From Polytrichum commune (Eukaryota; Streptophyta; Polytrichopsida; Polytrichales; Polytrichaceae), in NCBI GenBank assembly GCA_950295325.1, contig OX485806.1, positions 6,386,001 to 6,450,000 on the forward strand: DNA of 64,000 nt. The letters are read 5' to 3'. A program made the translations under genes and the position numbers. Under the pieces are notes generated by a model. It saw nothing but the letters and a program-made list of their open reading frames with translations, made no database searches and was not told the DNA's origin. Within the stretch, counting starts at the first letter, position 1; each line of letters starts with the position of its first letter. Shown here one piece after another: positions 11,448-21,998 of this stretch.

Positions 11448-11993
11448 GTTGTTTACATCATGGACCATGAAGTCGTCCTAGGGCCATGTAAAATCTATGA
11501 CTGGATGTTGAACTCGTTCCGGGACAACTTCCGTTTACACCAAGGGAACAATGCTAGAGTGACCATGGAGTTTGAGGTCCCCAAAAGGCATATTTTAAGG
11601 CCTACATTATCCACTGACATGGTCCAACGGGTTTTGCGGTGGGAGAGGCAAAAAAGGTGCTCTAGTAGAAAATAACAAGGGCTCATGGCAAAACAATGAT
11701 GTTATCTTTTTTTTTTAATGAAATATTTTTGTGGGGAAGAGAAGAAGAAGACAAGAAAAGAAGAAGAGAATGGTCAAACTTGATTTTTTTTTTTTCAAAA
11801 CTTCCCTTTTTGGGCGTGTATTAAAAAAATCAGCACATTCACTTTTGATGCATGGTCATTCCTCTTGGTCCACATTTGGTTTACACCTAATGAGGGGTTC
11901 AAAGACTTTATAAATTGATTGTTTAAGAAATTGGACCATGGGAAAAGACCATTTGCCATGGTTCGATTTCACGGTCCATGGTGTAAATTGGCC
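11448..11993. mobile_element. MITE-like element, family B copy 1
   Basis: The ends read GTTTACATCATGGACCATGA at the left and CGGTCCATGGTGTAAA at the right, an inverted repeat of about 25 bp. The interior matches the element at 41,670-42,215 in the opposite orientation; both contain, for example, the same ~60-bp stretch around GGTCCAACGG/CCGTTGGACC. No clear target duplication could be defined. Small open frames inside are not supported as genes. Confidence 0.7.
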
Positions 11994-12539
11994 CTCGGTC
12001 ACAATAATTTCATAGCATTTCAAGGAATTTCATATCACCTTCACCACTAATTTCCCACCTTCACTAATAGGTATATTTGGTGTAGTATAGCTATAGCACT
12101 AGCAATGCCACATGGGTGCATCTATATTATAATTGCACTTTGCAGTGTGTAGTAGGCTGACGGATGGGTTCATTAATTGATTGGCATGGATCCTCTTAGA
12201 GGCGGCTCCCTGCTTTCATTCAAACCCTCAAACCTATACTTAGCCCAATGAACGACATAAGCATATTGGATTATATAGAGTATCTCCTAATGTCAGCCTG
12301 ATTATTTGCCTAAGCACCCTGGTTTAGAAAGAATCATGTAAACCCAAGCCACTAAGCAATGGATTTGAATGCCCGGGTTGCCATTTTGTAAGTGAATCCG
12401 GAGTCTAGAACTTCGGTATGTGTTATTAATAGGTCACTGCAAGCAGACAGCCAAAGGCTGGCAAAATAACTGTAGAAAGGTCACTTGTTTTGTGGGTTGA
12501 GTCGGCTCAAGATATTACTTAAGATGTTGGCCACGTGCT

Positions 12540-12830
12540 TAAGATGAGGAAAGGGCAGACCGTAACAAAAAATCTTCATTGTGGGCCTTATGTGTTTCAC
12601 CCACACGACTGCCCGGGAAGTTTTTGGGCATATATAGTCGGTCAAGATCCTAGTGATTTTAAATCCAGCCCGTTACATGTTGACATCTTCCGGTGTTGCT
12701 TTCATTCATTTGAGGTATATTCTAGTATAGATTCTTCTAAAAGGATCGGTAATTCTCCTGAAGTCTCGAACTTCAACTGGTTGTTTCTCAAACTCAACTG
12801 GTTCATTTGTAACTAATTGCCAGGTCTCCC
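12540..12830 (+). repeat. Dispersed repeat family F, copy 1
   Basis: The segment holds, in order, a CCCGGGAA..TTTTTGG block, TACATGTTGACATCTT, and TTTCTCAAACTCAACTGGTT followed by CATTTGTAACTA. The same ordered blocks recur at 28,310-28,490 (plus), 35,170-35,405 (minus) and, in part, 38,635-38,690 (minus). Its identity as a transposon class is unknown. Confidence 0.6.
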
Positions 12831-12857
12831 CGGACATGGGCCCACACACTTCAAAAA

Positions 12858-13958
12858 AAGGTGGATGTTAAATTCCCCCCTACGTACTTTTAGGGAGAGG
12901 GGTCTAGGTTGGGATAAGGTTTGGGCCTTGCAACTCGCAACCCCTCGGGCAACCCTCGACAAAGATTTGATTTTTGTTTTAACCCGACCAAATAACATTG
13001 CCCGCCCTGCCCAACTTTAAGAAGAATAATTTGTCCTTGCATTCTTGAAGGCCACTTGTCCACGAAACCCGTGTCGAGTGCACCTTCATAACATGATTTA
13101 GATGAGTTTGTACGTTGGGTGGGGCCACGAATAAGCCAAATTTTATTCGTAATTATACTTTGTTTAATCTCGTAGTAGAGCACTGCACTAGCATATTCAG
13201 GCTGAAAACCTTGGGTGAAACAATGTATTGGTATTATTAGAATGGAAAGGTTGGTAGCAACTAAATAATGTTATGTCACCTTAGCCACCTCGAATCCAAT
13301 ATATATGTTGACTTCCACTTAGTAAATAAGCAATTGACTAGGATTTCATTTCCAAAGGGAAATTGTCAATAAAGCATGTAATTAACTTGGAAGGTACATA
13401 TATTAAAAAAGAGTCCTCATTAGCATTGAAATTTCATTAGTTTGAATGTGTATGACAATTTACTTGTGAAATTCATGTGAAGATTAATTAAAATTTTAGA
13501 AAACATATTAGCTAAAATCAACACATTATTTGTAAGTTCACTATGAAAATCACAAAGGCTAAATCACAAAAATCATAACCTCAATGCTAACGAGGGGCTT
13601 TTTTTTTTTTTTTTTTTTATAAATATATGTAACTTCCAAGTTAATTACTTGCTTTACTGATGGTTTCCCTTCGGAAATGAAATACTAGTCAATTGCTTAC
13701 TTACTAAGTTGAAGTGAGATAGTGGATTTTGGACCTTGAAAGTGAGATGCACTTAATATGGGTTTTGTGGACAAGCGACCTTCAAGAATGCAATGGCAAG
13801 TTATTTTGAGGTCGGGTTGAGTGGGCAACATTTTTTGGTCGGGTTTAAAAATAATTGAAAGTTTTGTTAGCGGTTGCGGGTCATGGGGCCCATGCCTCAT
13901 CCCAACCTAGACCTCCTCCCCCTAAAAGTTCGTAGGGGGAGGTTTAACGTCCATCCTT
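12858..13958. mobile_element. 1.1-kb foldback element
   Basis: The outer arms pair: AAGGTGGATGTTAAA at the left, its diverged complement (TTTAACGTCCATCCTT) at the right, and then the block TCTAGGTTGGGA/TCCCAACCTAGA. The pairing resumes further in: AAGCAATTGACTAGGATTTC at about 13,330 pairs with its complement near 13,690, and GTAATTAACTTGGAAG pairs with its complement near 13,635. The left arm carries about 200 extra bases. A run of about 21 Ts lies at 13,598-13,618. No coding capacity is evident. Long arms suggest a foldback or MULE-type element; a target duplication could not be confirmed. Confidence 0.75.
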
Positions 13959-15152
13959 AGAAAATGATAGAGTTGTCTACATTGTTATATGACATGAGTA
14001 GGTTGCTTTTGTATAGGTTGCAACCTCTTTACTCATGCTAACTATCTTGGGTCAAAATCATCAAATTACACAAAATTATATATTGTTATTCATATGTAAA
14101 TCAACAAAAGTAAAAAAATGTATATTGTAATTTGTTACCAACTTGTTAGTTTGATAATAAATATTCAAAATAGTGTGGAATGTTGAAAAATTAGCATGGG
14201 GCAACCTAATTGTACATAGTAATTGTAGAAACAATATTGTGGTGTTGGTGTTCAAATGCTTGTAACCATTGAAATACAACATCACCTTGCTTCTGAGGGG
14301 ATTGTGAACCTCTCTTAACCCATGTTATCTGCATGGGTTTTGTGTGTGTTTCAAGATAAAAAAATGAGGTTTGAAAGCTTGCTTTATGAAAAAGTTATGA
14401 AGAAAAAATGTTGACACAAAGTTGAAGAACATATCCATAAAGCCGGACCTTCTATATAAAATCATTGCTTTTGTGTAAGCATTTTCAAGGCCAAAAGTTA
14501 AGAAAAGATTAATAAAATGGAGATGAAGCTAGTTTGTCTTGATATTTTGTGGATATGTTCACCTTATGAAGAAGTCTTATGACATGTTCGAAAACACATA
14601 AAAGCATATGATCATTGTATGTGTGGAATGTGAACAACTTTTGTTAATAAAATCATAAAACTTGTCATTCAAATAATCAAAGATGATGTTCATAATCATC
14701 TTGGTGATACACATGCCAAATTTGAAACAAAATTGATACACTTTACATCCTTTATGAATCGCTTAAGTTCACTGCTTTAAATATTCATAGGAGTCTGGAA
14801 CCTGACTCGAGGGAACATGAACTTGGTGATAAAAAAGTGGGACTTGTAGACCTGAAAGTCTTCCAAAAAGATCATACTATTTTTCACATTTGATCGCCAA
14901 TGATCAATGTACAAATTTGCACTTCAACTTTGCAGAGAGTGTTGATATTCAAGAAAAATTAATTGTATTGCACCCAGATTGGGTAGTTGAAACTGTGTAT
15001 CACTATAAAAAAAATATTGATCACCCTAATCTACTTGTACAAAACCGATCAATCTGCTGCGACTTCTACAATAATCATGAAGTGAGCTTGGTAAATTCCA
15101 ACTGCACCAAGTGGCTAGCTGAAATGTTATGAAAGTCGGATCCCAGACCAGG
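13959..15152. other. Intergenic DNA downstream of the MYB gene
   Basis: The sequence is AT-rich, with a possible MYB 3' untranslated region near its right edge. The plus-strand frame 14,890-15,132 (80 codons, containing LHPDWVVETVYHYKK) has a faint BRCT-like look, but no conserved core or partner exon is visible, so I do not call a gene. Confidence 0.45.
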
Positions 15153-17085
15153 CTACAAGATTGTCCGACCTAAACCGATGGACTCGAAACTGAGGAGTTT
15201 GTTTTGATCAGTATGAAGTCCCCGGCACCAGAACTCGAAATGCGGGATTTGGCTCAGATTGTTGGAAATTCCAAACTCCATAACTGGCCTATCTGCAAGC
15301 GGTTCGAGCTCCGGGAGGAAGTTGCACTGATCCGGTGCTAATTGGTGTAGACCGGCCTCCGCCATAGCTGCCTGCTGGCGTTGCCAAAAAGTAGTCACCT
15401 CCGAAACAGCCATGTCGCTTAGAACCATTTTCTGATCATCAGACTCATGATGATGGAGCTCCTCATGGTGAATGGGTGCAGGCATAAAGACTGGCTCAGA
15501 AGCAGCAACAATAGTACTGCCTCCTGGGCTTCTGGAATTCGAAGAGACACTGGTTGGGGAGTTATATTGATCCACCGAGAAAACATTGTCGACTGATTCC
15601 TGAAACAATTCCGAACTTGACCTCTGCATCTGTTCCGCAGCATCCATATCCTCACAGTGGCCAACTGATTGAAAACTGCTCGATGAATGCTGGGTTGATG
15701 AGCAGGGTGACTCCTGGCGTCCGGTGTGATCAGTGGACACATGACTCTCGGTTAAGCAGGTTTGCAGATTCGGGGATGCTGGTTGCAGGGAGGAATCCCA
15801 ATCTTGCAGAAACTTTTGGAGGTCAACAGGGTTAATGCAGGAAGGGATAGATGTGCTCATACGCTCCTCCAAATTGTCCCTAAAGTTCATGGCCTCGGTC
15901 CCAACATCTACGGGGTGGGTAGATGCACCACTGTCAGCAGTTGCACCATCTACACCTATCCTAGGTACTGGGAGAAGGCCCTTGACATCCTCCACCACAC
16001 CGAAGCTGGGATTCCAGGGGCTTGCATACAAATCATTGGTGATGGTGCTGACAGAATTACTTGACAGTAGATGCAGGTTGGTGGAGGCTAGCCTAGCCTC
16101 CGCCTCCGCTCGAACGCAGTCCCATTGGGACATGTGGGTGAGGTAATTGGAGGATGCTGAGCCAGCTGGTGCTCCCAGTTTCCACTCTGAGTCTATAACC
16201 AAGCTGCGGCAGCGAGGAGCATCTTGAAAATGAAGTAGACCATGATGGTAATGCTGCTGGGTTTGTAGGGTTAGGGGTGATGCCTGGTGGGTCACTGGAT
16301 CGATGCCCATTCGGAGAAGGCGCTTCTTCAGGTGCGTGTTCCAGTAGTTCTTTATCTCGTTGTCAGTGCGCCGTGGGAGGTGGCTGGCAATTGCTGACCA
16401 CCGATTGCCCAGCAAGGCGTGCAGGTGGATGATCGTCTGCTCCTCTTCAGGGGAGAATCGGCCGCGCTTGATGTCAGGCCGCAGGTAATTTGTCCACCTC
16501 AGTCTGCAGCTCTTGCCACACCTCGACAGACCTGAACAAGAACATTTGATAGTTTCTGATCAGCACTAAGTAGGATGAATCTGCAGATGAAAGAGAAGAT
16601 GTGAAACATGCATCCTTCCGATGGTTGTTGGCACTGACCCATCAGCAGCCCCCTAGTCCTCCCTGTGTATGGGGTTGATCCAAACAACCTAGAATTGGTA
16701 GCATGAGAATGGGCATGAGGAACTCTGTAATTGGAATAGAAACTTGAGGCACAAGGTATCAGCAAGCGAAGGGAGCTATATAGAAGAGGCATAAGAGGAG
16801 AGCAGAAGAGATCATCTTCTTCTTCATAGTGCTTGATTGGGTGCGTGGTTCATGTCACTAAGAAGGCTCCAAGAATGCTACCACCCCCTATAAGCCTCCA
16901 ACATCATGCCAATTCATGAAAAACTTGGATGGATATGAATCGTGCATACCAGCTTGTTGAGGCAGAGAGCGCCAGCTGCCGTGGCCGTGCCTCTGAATGT
17001 AATCCATGAGCTTCTGATCCTCATCTGGCGTCCACGGCCCCTTCTTCAGGCCCATGTTCTCGTCGCAGCAGGGAGCTCTCCCCAT
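15153..17085 (-). CDS. MIXTA-like R2R3-MYB transcription factor (subgroup 9)
   Basis: There are two exons: 17,085-16,950 (45 codons plus one base) and 16,531-15,153, joined by a 418-bp GT-AG intron. The product is 504 residues. It starts [19 protein letters not shown]2 has W18, W38 and W58; R3 has F71, W90 and W109. [20 protein letters not shown] is the R3 recognition helix region. After the MYB domain comes MGIDPVTHQ, and then at residues ~176-195 [20 protein letters not shown], the signature of subgroup 9 (MIXTA, MYB16 and MYB106 relatives), which control epidermal cell shape and cuticle in flowering plants. The C-terminal half is Ser/Gln/His-rich, typical of an activation region. The bHLH-binding motif of R3 is not apparent. 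The intron usually found inside R3, at about GNR|W, is absent here. Family assignment is firm; the function in this species is inferred. Confidence 0.96.
16532..16949 (-). other. Intron 1 of the MIXTA-like MYB gene
   Basis: The intron begins GTATGCAC after codon position 1 of Gly46 and ends TTGTTCAG. Splicing restores [16 protein letters not shown], the conserved R2 sequence. The position and phase are those of the first conserved R2R3-MYB intron. Confidence 0.95.
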
Positions 17086-17554
17086 ACCTGCTGATCGATG
17101 AACGCTCTCCCTAACCCGCTACCAAAAATCTCCACCGAACTGCTCTAAGCCGGTTTACGACACTACACAATCACCGACTACAAAACTCTTTTCCCCACGC
17201 ACAAGGACTGATCTAAGCTAATCACAATGATCAACCCCGGCAGCGATGACTTACTGCCTTCCAGATTCCTGTAAGGAAGTACGTGTCCTTCACGAAGGCA
17301 CACACATGCCAACTGATCGAGTTCGATGGGTCTCAGAAACTCCAATTGCTAATGACTTGCAGTAAGCCCAAGTTCGTAAGATCGAAGTAATAATCTTGAG
17401 ACTACACAATCACACACCGAGCAGAGATTCAGAGAAAACCACGAAATCAGATGAGACTGGAGTGGCTCATCGGTGTGCGGGTTAATTAAATAAGTAGAGT
17501 GAGCTTGATTCTGGAGAGTGGACGAGTGGATGAAGTTATAACTTGCTTGTGCTG

Positions 17555-17561
17555 TTTTATA
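17555..17561 (-). promoter_or_regulatory. TATA box of the MYB gene
   Basis: On minus the string GCTATAAAACAGC contains TATAAAA, 470 bases upstream of the start codon. A start site about 30 bases downstream would give a leader of ~440 bases. A 5' intron cannot be excluded. Confidence 0.6.
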
Positions 17562-17699
17562 GCTTCTGACTTTTGGGCCGGGCTGCCCGTGAAAAAATAG
17601 CAAGGCCCGGGGATCCTGCAGGCCCACCAAGGTGTGTGCAGTATTCCCAAGACGGCTGAATGCGTCACCTAACTTTAATGATGAATATTTATGAGAGAC

Positions 17700-18837
17700 A
17701 ATTGTCTTTTCCTCCCATGCATTTCGACCTGTAGAATTTGAGCGAGATTTGCAAAACCTTCACCAATCATTCATTCGAGGAGGATCAATGATGGCGGTGG
17801 GTTTCAAACGTTAGGGCCCAACACCAAAGCCCAACTTCGAAATCAAGCACTCCTAGTTGTCAAGAGAAGTAATTTGGTGATAGGAATTTAGATTTGTAGG
17901 GTTAGGGTCCATTATAACAAGAAAAAATGAAGTGGCGATGATGTGGCATCACTTTCCTATCAAAACTTGGCGGTTTCCACTCAAAGAACTACTTTTTAGA
18001 TTTGAGACACCATTCTTTGAGCATGGGTATGATATTAAGTTGGAGAGTAAGGTCCATCAAGGGGGGGGGGGCTAGACTGGGTCATCATGTTTCTAAGTTT
18101 GTCCTAGACCTTGTTGTGTTTAACCCACCAAAATATGTACATACACACACACACAAACAATTCAAGTTTCAATGGTCATGGCCTAGTGTTGTGGCCACTT
18201 CAAGCAATTTTTGTTGTATGGAATCATGTGATTGTTTGAATGCGTTGTTTAGTTTCTAAGGAATGTGGGCGGATTGTAGTTCATGGCAACTACCATGCAT
18301 GGATGAAGTGAAACATGTTCCTTCCTCCCTTTGATCATTTGAATAGGACTGATTTGGTTTTTTATGATACGAAATGGTTGATTCAGAAGGTTCAACGTGT
18401 GCTTTAGGATGTGCTCATTGCCAATTATCGTAGGATTGCTTGGCATGAAAGCTTTGAAGTATGAAAACGCTCCAAATGTGGCTAAGGAGGATGTGTTGAA
18501 GGTATTCGACTCCATGTGTGAAGGAATTTATTGCTTATAGGAGTCGAACGTGATTGTTTGGATGGTTCAATTGGTCATGGGTATTATTCCTTGATTTTGC
18601 CTCAATTTCCTTTGTGGGGTGTTTGGGTTGTATTTGTGGTTCTTTTTGAATTCGTTTGATTTGCACCAAAAATATATCAAATACTAAAAACCCTCCCAAG
18701 TATGTTGATGATTCATTCTAAACATGTGCCCTAAGACGAAATATTGATCTTTAAACTTGATTGAGGGGCCAAATTAGCTAAAACAATTATACCCATGCTA
18801 TGTAATATTTCTTTACATGTTTACCCTCCCATGTGGT
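17700..18837. other. Intergenic DNA upstream of the MYB gene
   Basis: I recognised no gene or element. It includes a G run at 18,061-18,070 and an (AC)n-like run at about 18,141-18,155. Distal MYB regulatory sequence may lie here but cannot be picked out. Confidence 0.4.
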
Positions 18838-19164
18838 ACATTGAACAATCCTATTAGCGTGGGTGCAAAATAATTGTGAAAATAATTGATGTGGGCCGCA
18901 CTAATTGTCTAGTTAGGGTGGAAAGAATGAGGACTGAAGACCCTAGAACTTACCCTATGTCAAATTCTTGGAGACTTCGCACCAACACCTTGAATGTTAG
19001 TGCAAGGACAAAAGTAGCAGAAAACAATATAACCACCCATATCAATCGCCTAGGAGAAAAGAATAATGTGGGCCAGACTAATTTGAAACTAGAAATTTGG
19101 CATGGGTTGAAAATTAATGTGGGTTCTAAAGAATGGCCCAAATTAATAGGACTATTTAGTGTAC
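18838..19164 (+). mobile_element. MITE-like element, family C copy 1
   Basis: The order of blocks (CCTATTAGCGTGGGTGC, GGGCCGCACTAAT, TCTAGTTAGGGTGGAA, and the right end AATAGGACTATTTAGTGTA) matches the element at 34,795-35,169 in the same orientation. The termini form an inverted repeat of about 25 bp with several mismatches. The 104-codon open frame here is a chance frame with no protein similarity that I recognise. Confidence 0.6.
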
Positions 19165-19625
19165 TTGTCAAGAAACTTTATCCTATGTGAGTCTTACGCG
19201 GTCAAATCTATAATGGACTCCTATATTATTGGAATATGGCCAGTTTTCTAGTTAAGAATATATATATACACACCGGAAAAATATGTGTTATGAGAGGAAA
19301 TTTACACCATCTTATCAAAACACATCAATTAGTGTAGTGTTAGAAACCTTTTGAACTCTTGACAACGGTGCACGGAGTTCAAATGAAACAAAACTCTAGT
19401 CCATTGGAATTCTCAAAAATTCGCTAACGATAACCATCTAAAGCTTGGCAATTCTAATAATAGACATATACACGAAGCGCTGACATCTTAGTGGCGGTTT
19501 TAGCACCCTCTACCTTCGGTATGCAACAAGAAAACATTACACAAATTCGTGCAACTAGGTTGCACTTGTGAACAAGTTCCCTCTTCACGCATGAAACTTA
19601 CCTTGGGTCAAGACCATGTCACCAA

Positions 19626-19825
19626 TTGGTCCGAGATGACCTTAAACTACCGGATGATGGTGGAGAGATACCCAAATCTCAAGGAAGAGGTTGGCGGTTT
19701 GAATCCCGGCTGTGAAATCTCCTCTCTACTTGACGGAAAACTTGCCAGGTGGTCAACTGCCTCCTGTGCTTTGGCGTTGGCCTGTCGGCCTTCTGTCTCA
19801 AAAAAAGAAAAAGAAAAAGAAAAAA
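19626..19825 (+). mobile_element. SINE copy 2, 200 bp, with 15-bp target duplication
   Basis: The head TTGGTCCGAGATGACCTTAA matches SINE copy 1 at 9.2 kb. A B-box-like GGTTTGAATCC lies at 19,696-19,706. The 3' end is a (A5G)n tail. AGACCATGTCACCAA (19,611-19,625) before and AGACCAGGTCACCAA (19,826-19,840) after are a target duplication with one mismatch. The open frame across it is not a gene. Confidence 0.88.
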
Positions 19826-19840
19826 AGACCAGGTCACCAA

Positions 19841-21779
19841 ACGTAATCAACATATTTTATTACTGTGGTAAACATATCCAAAATAGTGTGGAATGTCAAT
19901 AAACTAGAGAAAGAGGGGGGGAGCCTCATTGCCACATATGAGTAGTAGTGTAGTGTAGGTAACACTGCACTGTCTGGGTATTTTTGCAAAAGGAATATAG
20001 TGTAATAATGGGTGGGGGTTAGCTAGGCGTTCTTGTTTGCAAATCAGGGCAATTAAAATTTCACTGATTGGGTAGGTGTAATAAGTGTGCAAGCGGGCAG
20101 CAGGCTAGGAGGAGTAACTGGAAAGCGCCGCCTCTCCAAGCACCTACCTAGACTCCTATGCAATTTTCTATTCATGATTCGGCTCTGAAGGAGCTTAAAA
20201 TACTACTTGTCTTTGCTACACCTTAATTTGGCAGATTGTGGGAGTTATGAGCTTCACATATATATACATGAGGCTCATCCCTCTGCACTTGCATTGAGTG
20301 CCGTCCCCTTTGTCCAGATTTCATTCTTCGATGGAGAAAAAAAGATCTGGTGATGTGGCATACACCGATAGGTCCGTGCAAATGACATGTGCAACGAGGC
20401 CCACTTCGACGCTTTTGCTCATAGAGGAGGCGGCTCACGAGGTTTGGGAAGAAGGAAGTGATTGGGTGAATTTTGTTGTTCTCGGGACCGTTTTACACTA
20501 AGGTAAGTGTACCTAAACACGACGAAATAAGCGTTGAGGAAGTGTCGAACGTTAGTGTGTCAAATTCATACCATTTTTCTTTTTGTGCAAGATCAAGGGA
20601 TTCCAATGAAGTAAAGAATGCATCGTTTGGACACCGTGTGCGGAAGTTATAAGGTTTGAAGTTTCGTTTGTAAGAAACCTAAAACCAACACCTCTATCAT
20701 GTGTGCAGGTTACATATATCTTTGCGATCATTATGTGCCTATTCTACGAGACTTTTAGGTGTCGGTTTTAGGTCAGGTGTTGGATTTGGTATACTTACCT
20801 TGACAAATGCTATTGCATGAGCAAGCCTACTCATGAAACGAGCATTGCTTATCCATGGAAAACCTCCCGCAACCAACTTTTTAGTTTCCTCTACCCGTAA
20901 TTTATTTATTTTATGTATGAGTAATTTATTAGGGCAATTCATGCAACCCATTAAAAAAATGCTTGCTTGTGAAAATTTTAAGGTTATATAACTTGAATTC
21001 TTCTTTAAGATATCTCACTTGATATCATTTCAAAGTGAGGGTAAAGAATCTCTCTCTCTCTCTCTCTCTCTCAACAATGTTGCTAGAGTAAACAAGAAAC
21101 CAACTTACGAAGGAACTAAAAATTTTAATGTTTTGAAAGAAGATGAACAAATCAGGTAAGAATATCATCTTCAAAAATTGGAGCTTTCCTTTACTTACGC
21201 CACAATCCACTTTGAATAGTCAAGTTGAGAAATGGTCTGGCCCAAACAAGTACTTATGTGTTTAATAATTGTCAAGTTCTTGAACATTTGATTTTGTGTA
21301 ATCTCAATGTGCATTTACAACCAATCTCCGCAATAAGTTCAAGAGTTCACATGGATGAAGGTCTTTACTCACAACTATTCCTGTATTAGTCTTATTTTTT
21401 TATGTAAAATTGCCCTTTAAATTTTAGTACACAACCTTGCAAAGAAATTTGGAGGTCATGAATTCACAAGGGAAAAAGTAAACCACGCTAATAACTTGCA
21501 ATTGACAACATGTAAGTAGCATGTTTTTCAATGGTAACATTTCACTAGCTTTGTGAATTAATTTTGAAGGCCCCTCGAAGGCCATGCAATATAGAACCCC
21601 AAATTACCAAGGGAGGACACCACATCACTCACCAACCAAACGATATCTACCCAATTGACCTCCTTTTGGCCAACATGCAAAACAAGGGAAAAACAAATAT
21701 TTTGTTCAATGTAATAAAATATCTCATCTCTTACATCAATTACTGAGAAGTGGATGGTATTTTATTGTATTCTTTAGTT
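19841..21779. other. Intergenic DNA with a (TC)n run
   Basis: No gene is well supported. A (TC)n microsatellite lies at about 21,047-21,072. A 56-codon frame from the ATG at 20,331 (MEKKRSGDVAYTDRSVQM...) follows a TATATATA string at 20,257, which is a weak hint of a small transcribed unit. I recognise no homology. Confidence 0.35.
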
Positions 21780-21998
21780 ACACCGTTTATGGTCTTTAGT
21801 CTCACTTACTATTCAGAGTTACATTGTGCTATAACTTTTTACTATATATCAAAAAATTTACCAACAAAGGTCAAATTGGTTGTTTGGATACTATAGATAA
21901 TTAACATCTATGATTGGTAAACATTTATACTAATAATAAAATGTTATAGTAATATATAACTCCAAATAGTAAGTGACACTAAATATCATAAATGGTGT
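21780..21998. mobile_element. 219-bp MITE, family D short member
   Basis: The left end ACACCGTTTATGGTCTTTAG and the right end CTAAATATCATAAATGGTGT are inverted copies, and pairing continues through CACTTACTATT and GAGTTA, about 45 bp of imperfect inverted repeat. The same terminal motif bounds a longer element at 54,540-55,468. No target duplication is clear. Confidence 0.75.

Noticed and set aside
14890-15132. 80-codon frame with a BRCT-like LHPDWVVETV string
   Set aside because: Only one short resemblance, no conserved core or neighbouring exon, and it is immediately 3' of the MYB gene on the other strand.
15419-16146. Open frames of ~90-107 codons on both strands inside the MYB gene
   Set aside because: They are shadows of the MYB third-exon-equivalent coding sequence, with no motif of their own.
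18061-18070. G run as a possible further poly-G transposon end
   Set aside because: No CTCG start, no partner C run with GAG within a few kb and no 8-bp duplication. The same holds for homopolymers near 1,648, 3,528, 8,798, 22,849, 25,606, 29,611 and 37,940.
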